Assembly: GCF_006088715.1 (NCBI RefSeq)
Contig: NZ_CP030771.1
Coordinates: 5,599,501-5,663,500 of the forward strand
Direction of reading: 5' to 3'
From: Streptomyces sp. YIM 121038
GTDB lineage: Bacteria > Actinomycetota > Actinomycetes > Streptomycetales > Streptomycetaceae
Length of the DNA: 64,000 nt
In this document: piece after piece, positions 24,005 to 33,908 of the stretch
Layout of the letters: the number at the start of each line of letters is the position of its first letter
Position numbering within the stretch: position 1 is the stretch's first letter
Position numbers and translations under genes: made by a program
Notes under the pieces: generated by a model
The model's database searches: none
What the model was told of the DNA's origin: nothing
What the model saw: only the letters and a program-made list of their open reading frames with translations

Positions 24005-24061
24005 ACGTTACATGCTGGATGGCACGTTCCAAGCATCGAGCCTTTCGTAACCGACGTTACA
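24005..24061. promoter_or_regulatory. GTAAC/GTTAC repeats in the RpiR-C45 divergent promoter
   Basis: ACGTTACA occurs at 24005-24012 and again at 24054-24061. GTAAC (24047-24051) and GTTAC (24056-24060) form an inverted repeat around CGAC, ending 9 bp before the acyltransferase ATG. The spacer is only 91 bp, so a bound regulator could affect both genes. Confidence 0.5.
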
Positions 24062-24069
24062 GGAGAAGA

Positions 24070-25302
24070 ATGGCCCCGCGCACCACCTCCGACCGATCCG
24101 CCCGGGTCCTCCCCGTGGTCGAGATCTCCGGCACGCCGACCGAGCGCGGCCGGCAGTACGGCGAGGCCGTCCGCCCCCAACTGCACGCGGCCCTCGGGTA
24201 CTACGCGGCCGCGTTCGGCCAGTCGGCGGGTCTGACCTGGGACCAGGTGACCGCCCGCGCCGCCCGCTGGCTCAAGCCCGTCCGGGAGTACGCGCCGCAT
24301 CTGGAGGAGGAGATGGCGGGCATAGCGGAGGGCGCGGGAGTGGACCTCCTCGACGTCCTCGCGTTGAACGCGCGCGGTGAGGTGATCTACGACAGATCCT
24401 TCAAGCGGATGGCGGCCCCCGAGGGCGCGGAGGGCGCGGCCACCGAAGCCGCGGCTGACGCCTCCACCGCGGCTGACGCCTCTGTCGAAGCCGCCGACGG
24501 CTGCACGTCCTTCGCGGCGTACGGCCCGGCCAGCGGCGACGGCCATGTGTACGCGGGACAGAACTGGGACTGGCGCGCCGGAGTGGCCGACACCGTGGTG
24601 ATGCTGCGCGTCGTGCAGCCCCCCAGGCCCACCCTGATCATGCAGGTCGAGGCGGGCCAGATCGGCCGCCAGGGAGCCAATTCGGCGGGCATCGCGCTCA
24701 ATGCGAACGGCCTGGGCGGGCGCTTCAGCGACGCGGTGGGCCTGCCGCAGACCGTGGTGCGCCGCAGCGTGCTCGACCAGCACGCCGTCACCGACGCCGT
24801 GGACGTGCTCTGCCGCACCCGCGCCCACATCGCGTCGAACGCGCTGCTGACCTGCCGCGAAGGCTTCGCCATCGACCTGGAGACGACCCCCGCGGGGCAC
24901 GGCTGGATGTATCCGAAGGACGGCCTGCTCGTGCATGGCAACCACTACCAGGCGGGCGTGCCCGCCGCCCTCGCCCCCGGTTACCGCCCCCTGTCCCCGG
25001 ACTCCCTGGTCCGCGTCCCGCGCGCGGAGGAGGGCCTGGCCGCCCTGCGCGGTGCCACGGGGCCCGACGAGTCGATCAAAATGATCAAGCAGGCGATGTC
25101 CGACCACCTGGGGCACCCCGAGTCCCTGTGCACCCACCCGGACCCGCGCCGCCCCGAGCTGCGGCGCTGGGCCACGCTCGTCTCCTCCTGCGTGGACCTC
25201 ACCACCGGCGACTACCGCGTCACGGCGGGCACCCCCTGCGACCGCGACTACCAGCACCTTCCCTGGAACCTGTACGACGGCCCGTTCGGAGACCCCAGAT
25301 GA
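24070..25302 (+). CDS. C45-family acyltransferase/peptidase (isopenicillin-N acyltransferase-like)
   Basis: 410-residue Ntn-hydrolase of the AAT/C45 family. The autoproteolysis site and nucleophile are Gly144-C145 (DGCTSFAAYG), followed by GQNWDWR and the conserved QIGRQGANSAGIALNANGLGG (key residues GxxGxN, GIxLNxN). A low-complexity Ala/Asp/Glu insert at ~118-142, with an internal 18-bp duplication, precedes the cleavage site. Family members hydrolyse or transfer acyl groups on penicillins, N-acyl amino acids or peptides. ATG 24070 follows AGGAG. It overlaps the next gene (ATGA) and heads a six-gene operon with a peptide ABC importer, suggesting import and deacylation of acylated peptides (inference). 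Confidence 0.88.
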   Translation: MAPRTTSDRSARVLPVVEISGTPTERGRQYGEAVRPQLHAALGYYAAAFGQSAGLTWDQVTARAARWLKPVREYAPHLEEEMAGIAEGAGVDLLDVLALNARGEVIYDRSFKRMAAPEGAEGAATEAAADASTAADASVEAADGCTSFAAYGPASGDGHVYAGQNWDWRAGVADTVVMLRVVQPPRPTLIMQVEAGQIGRQGANSAGIALNANGLGGRFSDAVGLPQTVVRRSVLDQHAVTDAVDVLCRTRAHIASNALLTCREGFAIDLETTPAGHGWMYPKDGLLVHGNHYQAGVPAALAPGYRPLSPDSLVRVPRAEEGLAALRGATGPDESIKMIKQAMSDHLGHPESLCTHPDPRRPELRRWATLVSSCVDLTTGDYRVTAGTPCDRDYQHLPWNLYDGPFGDPR

Positions 25303-26990
25303 CGCACCCACCGACGCGACCAGCGAGCCCGACGGGCCCGGCCCAGGCCGCGCCACGGCGGGCCGCGCGCGCCGCCGCCGGGCTCCTCGCGGCGTCCCTG
25401 CTCGCGGCGGGCTGCGCCGGGGCCGACACCAACGCCCTCGGCGGCGCCCCCGCCGACGCCGCCAAGCTGACCCTGCGCGCCACCACCCCGCCCGCCCAGG
25501 GCCGCCTGGACCGGGCCGACTGGCTCCTGGAGGACGAGCCCGATTCGCTCGACCTGGACCGCCAGGGCGGCAGCGCGGGCCGCGTCGTCCTCACCAACAT
25601 CTGCGAGCGGCTGTATCAGCTCCAGCCGGACATGAGCGTCGAGCCGTTCCTCGCCGAGAAGGCCCGCACGCCGGACGACCGCACCCTCGTCCTGACCGTC
25701 CGCGACGGCGTCACCTTCCACGACGGCTCGGAGCTCACCGCCGCCGACGTCCTGTGGAGCCTCAAGCGGCACGCCGCGAAGGACATGGAGCAGTCGGACG
25801 AGTTCGGCAACGTGTCCTCGATGCGCAGGACGGGCCCCCGCGAGCTGACGATCCGCTTCAAGGAGCCCGACGCCCTGTTCACCAAGGCCCTCGCCGGAGA
25901 CGCGGGCATCGTGTGGAACCCCCGCCGAGTCACCGCCGCGGGCAAGGAGTTCGGCACCCCCGGCCAGGCCGACGCCTGCTCGGGCCCCTACCGCCTCAAG
26001 GAGTGGAAGTCCGGCGACTCCCTCACCATCGAGGCGTACGCGGACTACTGGGGCACCAAGCCCCTGACCCGCCGCGTCGTCTTCCGCTGGGCCTCCGACA
26101 GCGCCCTGGTCAACGCCCTGCGGACGGGCGCGGCCGACGGCACGTACGCCGAGTCGCCGAACACGGCCGCGGCCCTGCGCCGCGCCAAGAACCTGCGGCA
26201 GTACTACGGCCCCTCCACCGCCTCGCTCGTGCTCATCCCCACCGCGCGCGGCGGCCTCAAGGACCCCGCGATCCGCCGCGCCCTGTCCCTCTCCCTGGAC
26301 CGCAAGGGCATCGCCAACTCCGGCTACGGCGGCCTCGTGCAGCCCTGGGCCGCCCCCGTCGGCGCGGGGGCCTGGGGCTATGAGCGGCCCCGGTTCGCCG
26401 CCGCCCAGAAGAAGCTGGGCGCCGCCGCCCCCGCGACCCCGACCGCCGACGACCTCGCCGAGGCCAAGAAGCTGGTCAAGGAGGCGGGCGCCCCCGACGA
26501 CCCCGTCGTCATCGGCACCGACAGCAGCCAGGGCCGCACCGTCGTCGCCAACGCCACCCGCGCCGCGCTCCAGCGGATCGGGGTGCGGGCACAGATCAAG
26601 ACCGTGCCGCCCGCGCAGTTCGAGGAGTTCTACAGCGACCCCCAGGCCCGCGACGGCATCGACGTCCTCGTCGGCGACTGGTACATCTCCAAGGCCGACC
26701 CCATGGGCTTCTACGACAACGGCCTGTCCGACTCCTCCAACAACTGGGTCGGCTTCAAGGACCCCGCGTACGACCGCCTCGTCCACAAGGCCCTCGCCAC
26801 GCTCGACGACACCGAGCGCGCCCGGCTCACGACCGAGGCGCAGCGGCGGTTCGTCGACGCCGCCGTGTGGATCCCCGTCGCCCAGGTGCCGACGGCGCTC
26901 GTCCTCAGCGACCGGCTGACCGGACCGCCCTCCTCCCAGTCGTACCTCTACTACCCGTGGGCCGCCCGGCTGGGCGCGCGGAAAGGCTAG
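25299..26990 (+). CDS. Peptide ABC transporter substrate-binding lipoprotein
   Basis: 563-residue solute-binding protein of the SBP_bac_5 (DppA/OppA) family. The lipobox is LLAAGC with C39 as the lipidation site, after a twin-Arg-like RRAARAAAG start. Family segments are VLTVRDGVTFHDGSELTAADVLWSL, ADACSGPYRLKEW and RALSLSLDRKGIA. It captures peptides or related solutes outside the membrane and delivers them to the two permeases encoded next. ATG 25299 overlaps the acyltransferase stop by four bases. Confidence 0.92.
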   Translation: MTHPPTRPASPTGPAQAAPRRAARAAAGLLAASLLAAGCAGADTNALGGAPADAAKLTLRATTPPAQGRLDRADWLLEDEPDSLDLDRQGGSAGRVVLTNICERLYQLQPDMSVEPFLAEKARTPDDRTLVLTVRDGVTFHDGSELTAADVLWSLKRHAAKDMEQSDEFGNVSSMRRTGPRELTIRFKEPDALFTKALAGDAGIVWNPRRVTAAGKEFGTPGQADACSGPYRLKEWKSGDSLTIEAYADYWGTKPLTRRVVFRWASDSALVNALRTGAADGTYAESPNTAAALRRAKNLRQYYGPSTASLVLIPTARGGLKDPAIRRALSLSLDRKGIANSGYGGLVQPWAAPVGAGAWGYERPRFAAAQKKLGAAAPATPTADDLAEAKKLVKEAGAPDDPVVIGTDSSQGRTVVANATRAALQRIGVRAQIKTVPPAQFEEFYSDPQARDGIDVLVGDWYISKADPMGFYDNGLSDSSNNWVGFKDPAYDRLVHKALATLDDTERARLTTEAQRRFVDAAVWIPVAQVPTALVLSDRLTGPPSSQSYLYYPWAARLGARKG

Positions 26991-26996
26991 GCCGCC

Positions 26997-27956
26997 ATGG
27001 GAAAGGGCATCGCCGTCCGTCTCGTACGGCGCCTCGCGGGCGTGCTCGCCACGCTCCTCGCCGCGTCGTTCGTCATCTTCGCCGCCGTGTACGCCGCGCC
27101 CGGCGACCCCGCCGTCTTCCTCGCGGGCGGCCGCGACAAGCTGACCCCCGAGCGCCTGGCCCAGGTGCGCGCCGAGTACCACCTGGACGAGCCGCTGGCC
27201 GCCCAGTACGGCCGCTGGCTGTGGGACTGCCTGCACCTCGACCTCGGCCGGTCCTTCAAGTACAGCGACCAGGTGTCCGACCTGGTGGCGGCCCGCTTCC
27301 CGACGACGCTCCAACTCGTCCTGTACGCCACCGTCCTGTTCGTCGTCCTCGGTGTGGGCGCGGGGATCCTCGCCGCCGTGAAGCGGTCCACCTGGGTGGA
27401 CTCGGCGGTGGTCGGGGTCACGACGCTCGCCGCGTCGGTGCCGTCGTTCGTCGCGGCGATCGCCCTGGTGTCGTTCTTCGGCGTCCGGCTCGGCTGGTTC
27501 CCGGTGACCGGCAGCGGCGAGGGCTTCCTCGGCACCGTGCACCACCTCACGCTGCCCGCCCTGTCGTTGGCGCTCGGCGCGCTCGCCCTGGTCAGCCGCG
27601 TGACCCGGCAGGCGATGGTGGACGCGGCGGCCTCCGACCACGTGGCGGCGGCCCGCGCGTCCGGCGTGCCCGAGCGGGAGATAGTCCGCCGCCACGTCCT
27701 GCGCAACGCGCTGGGGCCCATCGTCACCATGTGCGGCCTGGTCATGGCGGGCATGCTCGCCGGCACCGTCGTCGTCGAGACCGCCTTCGGCCTCAGCGGC
27801 ATCGGCTCCCTGCTCGTCGGCGCCATCAACACCCACGACTTCCCCGTGGCGCAGGCCGTCCTGCTCCTGATGGTCACCGGATACATCGTCGTCACCACGG
27901 CCGTGGACGCCGTCCACCCGCTGCTCGACCCGCGCGTGAAGGAGGTGCGCTCATGA
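26997..27956 (+). CDS. Peptide ABC transporter permease (DppB-like)
   Basis: 319-residue inner-membrane permease with about six helices. The N-terminal TM is followed by the conserved extracellular GDPAVFLAGGRDKLTPERLAQVRAEYHLD region. The EAA loop is near residues 215-235 (AARASGVPEREIVRRHVLRNALGPIVT). The C-terminal VETAFGLSGIGSLLVGAINTHDFPV is the standard DppB/OppB signature. It overlaps the next permease by four bases (ATGA). Confidence 0.93.
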   Translation: MGKGIAVRLVRRLAGVLATLLAASFVIFAAVYAAPGDPAVFLAGGRDKLTPERLAQVRAEYHLDEPLAAQYGRWLWDCLHLDLGRSFKYSDQVSDLVAARFPTTLQLVLYATVLFVVLGVGAGILAAVKRSTWVDSAVVGVTTLAASVPSFVAAIALVSFFGVRLGWFPVTGSGEGFLGTVHHLTLPALSLALGALALVSRVTRQAMVDAAASDHVAAARASGVPEREIVRRHVLRNALGPIVTMCGLVMAGMLAGTVVVETAFGLSGIGSLLVGAINTHDFPVAQAVLLLMVTGYIVVTTAVDAVHPLLDPRVKEVRS

Positions 27957-28801
27957 CCCTGACCCTCGGCGCTACGAACGCCGTGAAGGCGGCCGGGCCA
28001 CGGCGCCCGGTCGGCGTCCTGATCGCGGGCACGCTCCTCGGTCTCGTCGTCCTCGCGGCCGCCCTCGCCCCCCTCCTCGCGCCCTACGCCCCGGACACCA
28101 TCGACCTGTCCTCCTCCCTGGTGGGCACCGGCCGCGAGCACCTCCTCGGCACCGACTCCTCCGGCCAGGACCTGCTCTCCCGCGCCCTGTACGGCGCGCG
28201 GACCAGCCTGGTCGCGCCGCTCCTGCTGCTCGCCGTCGCCGGGGTGCTCGGCGTCACGCTCGGGGTGCTCGCGGCCTGGCGCGGCGGCTGGGTGGACACG
28301 CTCGTCTCCCGCCTCACGGACGTGATGTACGCCTTCCCGGGCCTGCTGTTCACCGTCCTGATCATCGCCGTGTTCGGCACCGGCACGACGACGTCCGTCC
28401 TCGCCCTCGGCCTGGCCTTCACGCCGACCATCGCCAAGTACACCCGTTCCCTGGCCCTGTCCGAGGCCCGCAAGCCCTACGTCGACGCGTACCGCGTGCA
28501 GGGCATGGGCGGCGCCCGCATCTGCGCCCGCCATCTGATACCGAACCTGGGCCGGTCCGTCCTCGGCTATCTCGTGGTCCTCTTCGGCGAGGCCCTGATG
28601 TCCCTGGCGACCCTCTCCTACCTGGGCTTCGGCGCCCAGCCCCCGTCCTGTGACTGGGGCCTGATGGTGCAGGAGGGGCAGGCGGCGATCGTCCAGGGCG
28701 CGATGCTCCCCGCCCTGGTGCCCGGCACCGCGATCGCCCTGGTCGTGGTCTGTTTCAACGTCGTCGGCGTCTGGGCCGCCGACCGCCTGGGGAGGCAGTG
28801 A
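27953..28801 (+). CDS. Peptide ABC transporter permease (DppC-like)
   Basis: 282-residue permease partner. HLLGTDSSGQDLLSRALYGARTSLV near residues 63-87 is the DppC/OppC hallmark. The EAA loop is YVDAYRVQGMGGARICARHLIPNLG near residues 180-205. C-terminal LSYLGFGAQPPSCDWGLMVQEGQ matches the family. ATG 27953 overlaps the upstream gene and its stop overlaps the ATPase start by one base. Confidence 0.93.
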   Translation: MTLTLGATNAVKAAGPRRPVGVLIAGTLLGLVVLAAALAPLLAPYAPDTIDLSSSLVGTGREHLLGTDSSGQDLLSRALYGARTSLVAPLLLLAVAGVLGVTLGVLAAWRGGWVDTLVSRLTDVMYAFPGLLFTVLIIAVFGTGTTTSVLALGLAFTPTIAKYTRSLALSEARKPYVDAYRVQGMGGARICARHLIPNLGRSVLGYLVVLFGEALMSLATLSYLGFGAQPPSCDWGLMVQEGQAAIVQGAMLPALVPGTAIALVVVCFNVVGVWAADRLGRQ

Positions 28802-29744
28802 TGCTGCTCGACATCGACGACGTGACCGTGACCGTGCCGGGCGCCGCCCGCCCGCTCCTGGACTCCGTGTCCCTGCGGGTCGCCGAGGGCGAGGTGGTGG
28901 CCCTGGTCGGCGAGTCCGGCTCGGGCAAGTCGACGACCGCGCGGACGGCCCTCGGCCTGCTGCCGGACGGGGCGGGCGTCTCCGGTTCCGTGCGCTTCGA
29001 CGGCACCGAGGTCCTCACCCTGACCGGCGAGCGGCTGCGCGCCCACCGCGCGGGTTCGGTCGCCCTGGTCCACCAGGACCCGCGCGCGGCCCTCAACCCG
29101 GTGCGCCGCGTCGGCGACTTCCTCACCGAGCGGGGCGCCACCCGTGCCGAGGCCGTCGCGCTGCTCGCCTCCGTCGGCCTGCCCGACCCCGAGCGCCGCG
29201 TGCGCCAGCGCCCGCACGAGCTGTCCGGCGGCATGCTCCAGCGGGTCGTCATCGCGGGCGCCCTCGCCGCCCGCCCCCGTCTGCTCCTGGCCGACGAGGC
29301 CACCAGCGCCCTGGACGTCACCACCCAGGCCGACATCCTCGCCCTGCTGCGCACCCTGCGGGCCGAGCACGGCCTGGGCCTGCTGTTCATCACCCACGAC
29401 CTGCACCTGGCGGCGGCGTACAGCGACCGCGTGTACGTGATGTACGCGGGCCGGGTGGTGGAGGAGCGCACGGCGAAGGCCCTGTTCACCACCCCCTCCC
29501 ACCCCTACACCCGCGGCCTGCTGTCCTGCTCCCCGACCCTGGACGCCCTGGAGGCCCCGCTGCGCCCGATCCCGGGCCGCCCGCCGTCCCTCGCGGACGT
29601 GTTCGAGGGGTGCGCGTTCGTGGAGCGGTGCGGTCAGGCGCGGCCGGAGTGCGGGACGTGGGACCCGGAGCCGGTGCCCCTGCCGGACGGGGGCGTGTCC
29701 GCCTGCCTCGCCGCGGGCACCCCTGTCGAGACCGAGGTGAAGCC

Positions 29745-29748
<4 letters not shown>
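28801..29748 (+). CDS. Peptide ABC transporter ATP-binding protein (DppD-like)
   Basis: 315-residue ATPase. Walker A is GESGSGKST (residues 39-47), the signature is LSGGMLQRV, Walker B is LLLADEATSALDV, and the H-loop is FITHDLHLAA. The C-terminal oligopeptide-type extension has Cys residues in GCAFVERCGQARPEC and a final C, the conserved four-Cys cluster of DppD/OppD. ATG 28801 follows GGGGAGG; an in-frame GTG at 28798 directly before it is less likely. Confidence 0.93.
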
Positions 29749-30572
<824 letters not shown>

Positions 30573-30591
30573 GGCCCTCGCGGGGCGCCCC

Positions 30592-30684
30592 AGACCCGCC
30601 CCTTCCCGATCCCTGGGGCTGCCGCCCCCGTGCCCCCGCCTTTTCGGCGCTCCGCGCCTCGTCCTCGAACGCCGGACGGGCTGA
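30592..30684. repeat. Streptomyces interspersed repeat copy
   Basis: Contains ACCCGCCCCTTCCCGAT, GGCGCTCCGCGCCTCGTC and ACGCCGGACGGGCTGA, the same order as the copies at 2.1 and 35.6 kb. It directly follows the ABC operon. Confidence 0.75.
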
Positions 30685-30834
30685 GACGGCCGCCGGTTGC
30701 GCCCGGAGGGCCCGTGCAGATCCGTACCGGGGGCCGAGGCGGCAGCCCGCAGCCGGGATCCGGCGTGGCGTCTCAACAGCGGCCCTCCCGCGGGGCCACC
30801 CGCAGACAAGTTCCAGCGCACACCGGCCGCCCCC

Positions 30835-31020
30835 CCGTCCGGCGTTTGAGGACGAGCGCGCCAGCGCGATGAACGGCAACGGCGCCGCAGAGAACATCCA
30901 GCCCGCACCGGCCACCCCAGCCCGTCCGGCGTTTGAGGACGAGCGCGTCAGCGCGATGAATGACCACGGCGCCGCAGGGAACATCCAGCCCGTCCGGCGT
31001 TTGAGGACGAGGCCGTAGGC
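30835..31020. repeat. Cluster of three CCGTCCGGCGTTTGAGGACG repeats
   Basis: The 22-bp core starts at 30835, 30922 and 30990. The first two copies carry a longer shared tail (GCGC-CAGCGCGATGAA, then GGCGCCGCAG and GAACATCCAGCC), so a unit of about 70-87 bp has been duplicated. Orientation is opposite to the copy at 30.6 kb. No gene is credible in 30573-31197; the rest of the stretch is repeat remnant and the cold-shock terminator. Confidence 0.75.
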
Positions 31021-31090
31021 CGATGGGCCCGCGCCGGGAGGGGGCCCACCCTGCCCGAGGGAGCTGACCCGCCCAAGGCGCCCCCGCCAG

Positions 31091-31142
31091 AAAAAGGCAG
31101 GGGCCCCGGTGCCTCGCCGAAGCGAGGGCGCGGGGCCCCTTG
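31091..31142 (-). terminator. Intrinsic terminator of the cold-shock gene
   Basis: On the minus strand, AGGGGCCCCG-type arms (31099-31116 and 31123-31140; ten outer pairs plus CGAG/CTCG near the loop) are followed by CCTTTTTC. It is located 56 bp downstream of the cold-shock stop codon. Confidence 0.75.
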
Positions 31143-31197
31143 GGTACTGCTTCCGTTGGATCAAGCCACCCTTACGGGAGGATCAAGCCGTCCCTGA

Positions 31198-31401
31198 CTA
31201 GGCAGGGGTGACGTTCTCCGCCTGCGGGCCCTTCGGGCCCTGCGTGACGTCGAAGGTCACGGCCTGGTTCTCCTCGAGGGAACGGAAACCGCTGGCGTTG
31301 ATCGCGGAGTAGTGAACGAAGACGTCGGGGCCGCCGCCTTCCTGGGCGATGAATCCAAAGCCCTTTTCGGCGTTGAACCACTTCACGGTTCCGGTAGCCA
31401 T
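31198..31401 (-). CDS. Cold-shock protein (CspA family)
   Basis: 67-residue single cold-shock domain. RNP1 is KGFGFI (residues 13-18) and RNP2 is VFVHY (27-31). The protein opens [10 protein letters not shown] and ends [10 protein letters not shown]. It is an RNA/ssDNA chaperone of the oligonucleotide-binding fold. ATG 31401 is preceded by AAGGAGG. A leader of about 100 nt runs back to a good sigma-70-like promoter (TTGCAG-17-TACAGA, minus strand). Length is the family standard. Confidence 0.96.
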   Translation of the reverse strand: MATGTVKWFNAEKGFGFIAQEGGGPDVFVHYSAINASGFRSLEENQAVTFDVTQGPKGPQAENVTPA

Positions 31402-32737
<1,336 letters not shown>

Positions 32738-32755
32738 CCGCGCGGGGCCCGGACC

Positions 32756-33763
32756 TCAGCTGCCGGGGACCGGGCCCTTCATCTTCTTGCTGATCCACTG
32801 GATCGGCCCGTCGTCCATGGCGGGAACGTACGAGCGGGCGCTGTGGGTGCCGCCCTGGATGACGTTGAGCCGGGTCCTGACCGGCCCCTTGCCGTACTTC
32901 TTCATGAAGGCCCGCAGGTTCGGCTGCCCGGACTCCGCGGTGCCGACCTGGAAGGCGATGTCGACCTCGGGTCCGCCGCGCCGGATGAGGCGCTCGGCCA
33001 GGCGCCCCGGGTCGTTGGCGAGCCGCTGTGGCTCGTGCCCGCGCCAGAGCGGTGAGTCGGGCACGGTGTCCGGGCCCGACGCGATCACGGCCCTGAACTT
33101 CTCCGGGTGCTTCAGGACGGACTTCAGGCCCACGAAACCGCCCGACGAGGACCCCATGAAGCCCCACCCGTCACGGGACGTGAAGGTGCGGAAATTCGCC
33201 TTGACGAAATCCGGTACGTCCTCGGTCATCCAGGTGCCCATTTTCGGCTGTCCCGGTATGTCGCTGCCGTCGTAATAGAACGTGGCGTCGGGATTGAGCA
33301 CGGGCATCACCACGATGAACGGCTGGCTCTTTCCCTCCCGCGACCACTTGGCGATGGAGCTCTCCAGCTTCAGGTCCGTGCCCATCCAGTAGTTATTGGG
33401 GTAACCGGGGCCACCGGGCAGCGCGATGAGTACGGGAAAGCCGCTGTGGGAGTACTTCGGGTCGAAGTACTGTTTCGGCGCCCAGACCCAGACCTTTCCG
33501 GTGAAGCCCGACTTCTTGCCGTGCAGGGTGGTGACGCCGATCTTGGTGCCGTCGTCGAGGGTGCTCGCGGTGGTGAAGGAGGCGCGGGGCCCGGTGGGGA
33601 GCCGGATGCCCGCGTGCTCGCTCCCGTGGCCCTGGGCGGGGGCCGGGGCGGAGGCGCTGTCGAAGCTCATGGGCTCGTCCCCGTCGGACGAGCAGCCGGT
33701 GAGGAGCGCGGCGGTGGCGGCGAGCGCGGCGGTCAGGGCGACGGTGGTGCGGCGGATGTTCAT
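32756..33763 (-). CDS. Esterase-like lipoprotein (alpha/beta hydrolase)
   Basis: 335-residue exported lipoprotein. The lipobox is LLTGC with C24. The hydrolase fold resembles the esterase D / mycolyltransferase (antigen 85) group: KVWVWAPKQYFDP, VLIALPGGPGYPNNYW, and the nucleophile S206 in GFMGSSSGGF. The acid and His probably lie in VDIAFQVGTAES and NVIQGGTHSARSY. ATG 33763 has GAGGT upstream. It is divergent from the Ser/Thr kinase gene with a 145-bp spacer. The substrate is unknown; acyl transfer on cell-wall lipids is one possibility. Confidence 0.85.
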   Translation of the reverse strand: MNIRRTTVALTAALAATAALLTGCSSDGDEPMSFDSASAPAPAQGHGSEHAGIRLPTGPRASFTTASTLDDGTKIGVTTLHGKKSGFTGKVWVWAPKQYFDPKYSHSGFPVLIALPGGPGYPNNYWMGTDLKLESSIAKWSREGKSQPFIVVMPVLNPDATFYYDGSDIPGQPKMGTWMTEDVPDFVKANFRTFTSRDGWGFMGSSSGGFVGLKSVLKHPEKFRAVIASGPDTVPDSPLWRGHEPQRLANDPGRLAERLIRRGGPEVDIAFQVGTAESGQPNLRAFMKKYGKGPVRTRLNVIQGGTHSARSYVPAMDDGPIQWISKKMKGPVPGS

Positions 33764-33908
33764 ATGACCTCGACGGACCTGGAGACAAGGGCGGCAATAC
33801 GGTCAATTCCTTCTGGGTAGAGGGAGAAACCCGGGCGCGGGTTCCCCGGGTCGTAGGCTGATCCGTGGCAGTGGTCCGCGTACGGCACACCAGGGGGAGG
33901 CCTTCGCG

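Noticed and set aside
25248-27917. An 889-codon open frame opposite the peptide ABC genes
   Set aside because: Antisense shadow; the plus strand carries a lipoprotein and permease with clear family motifs and coupled starts.
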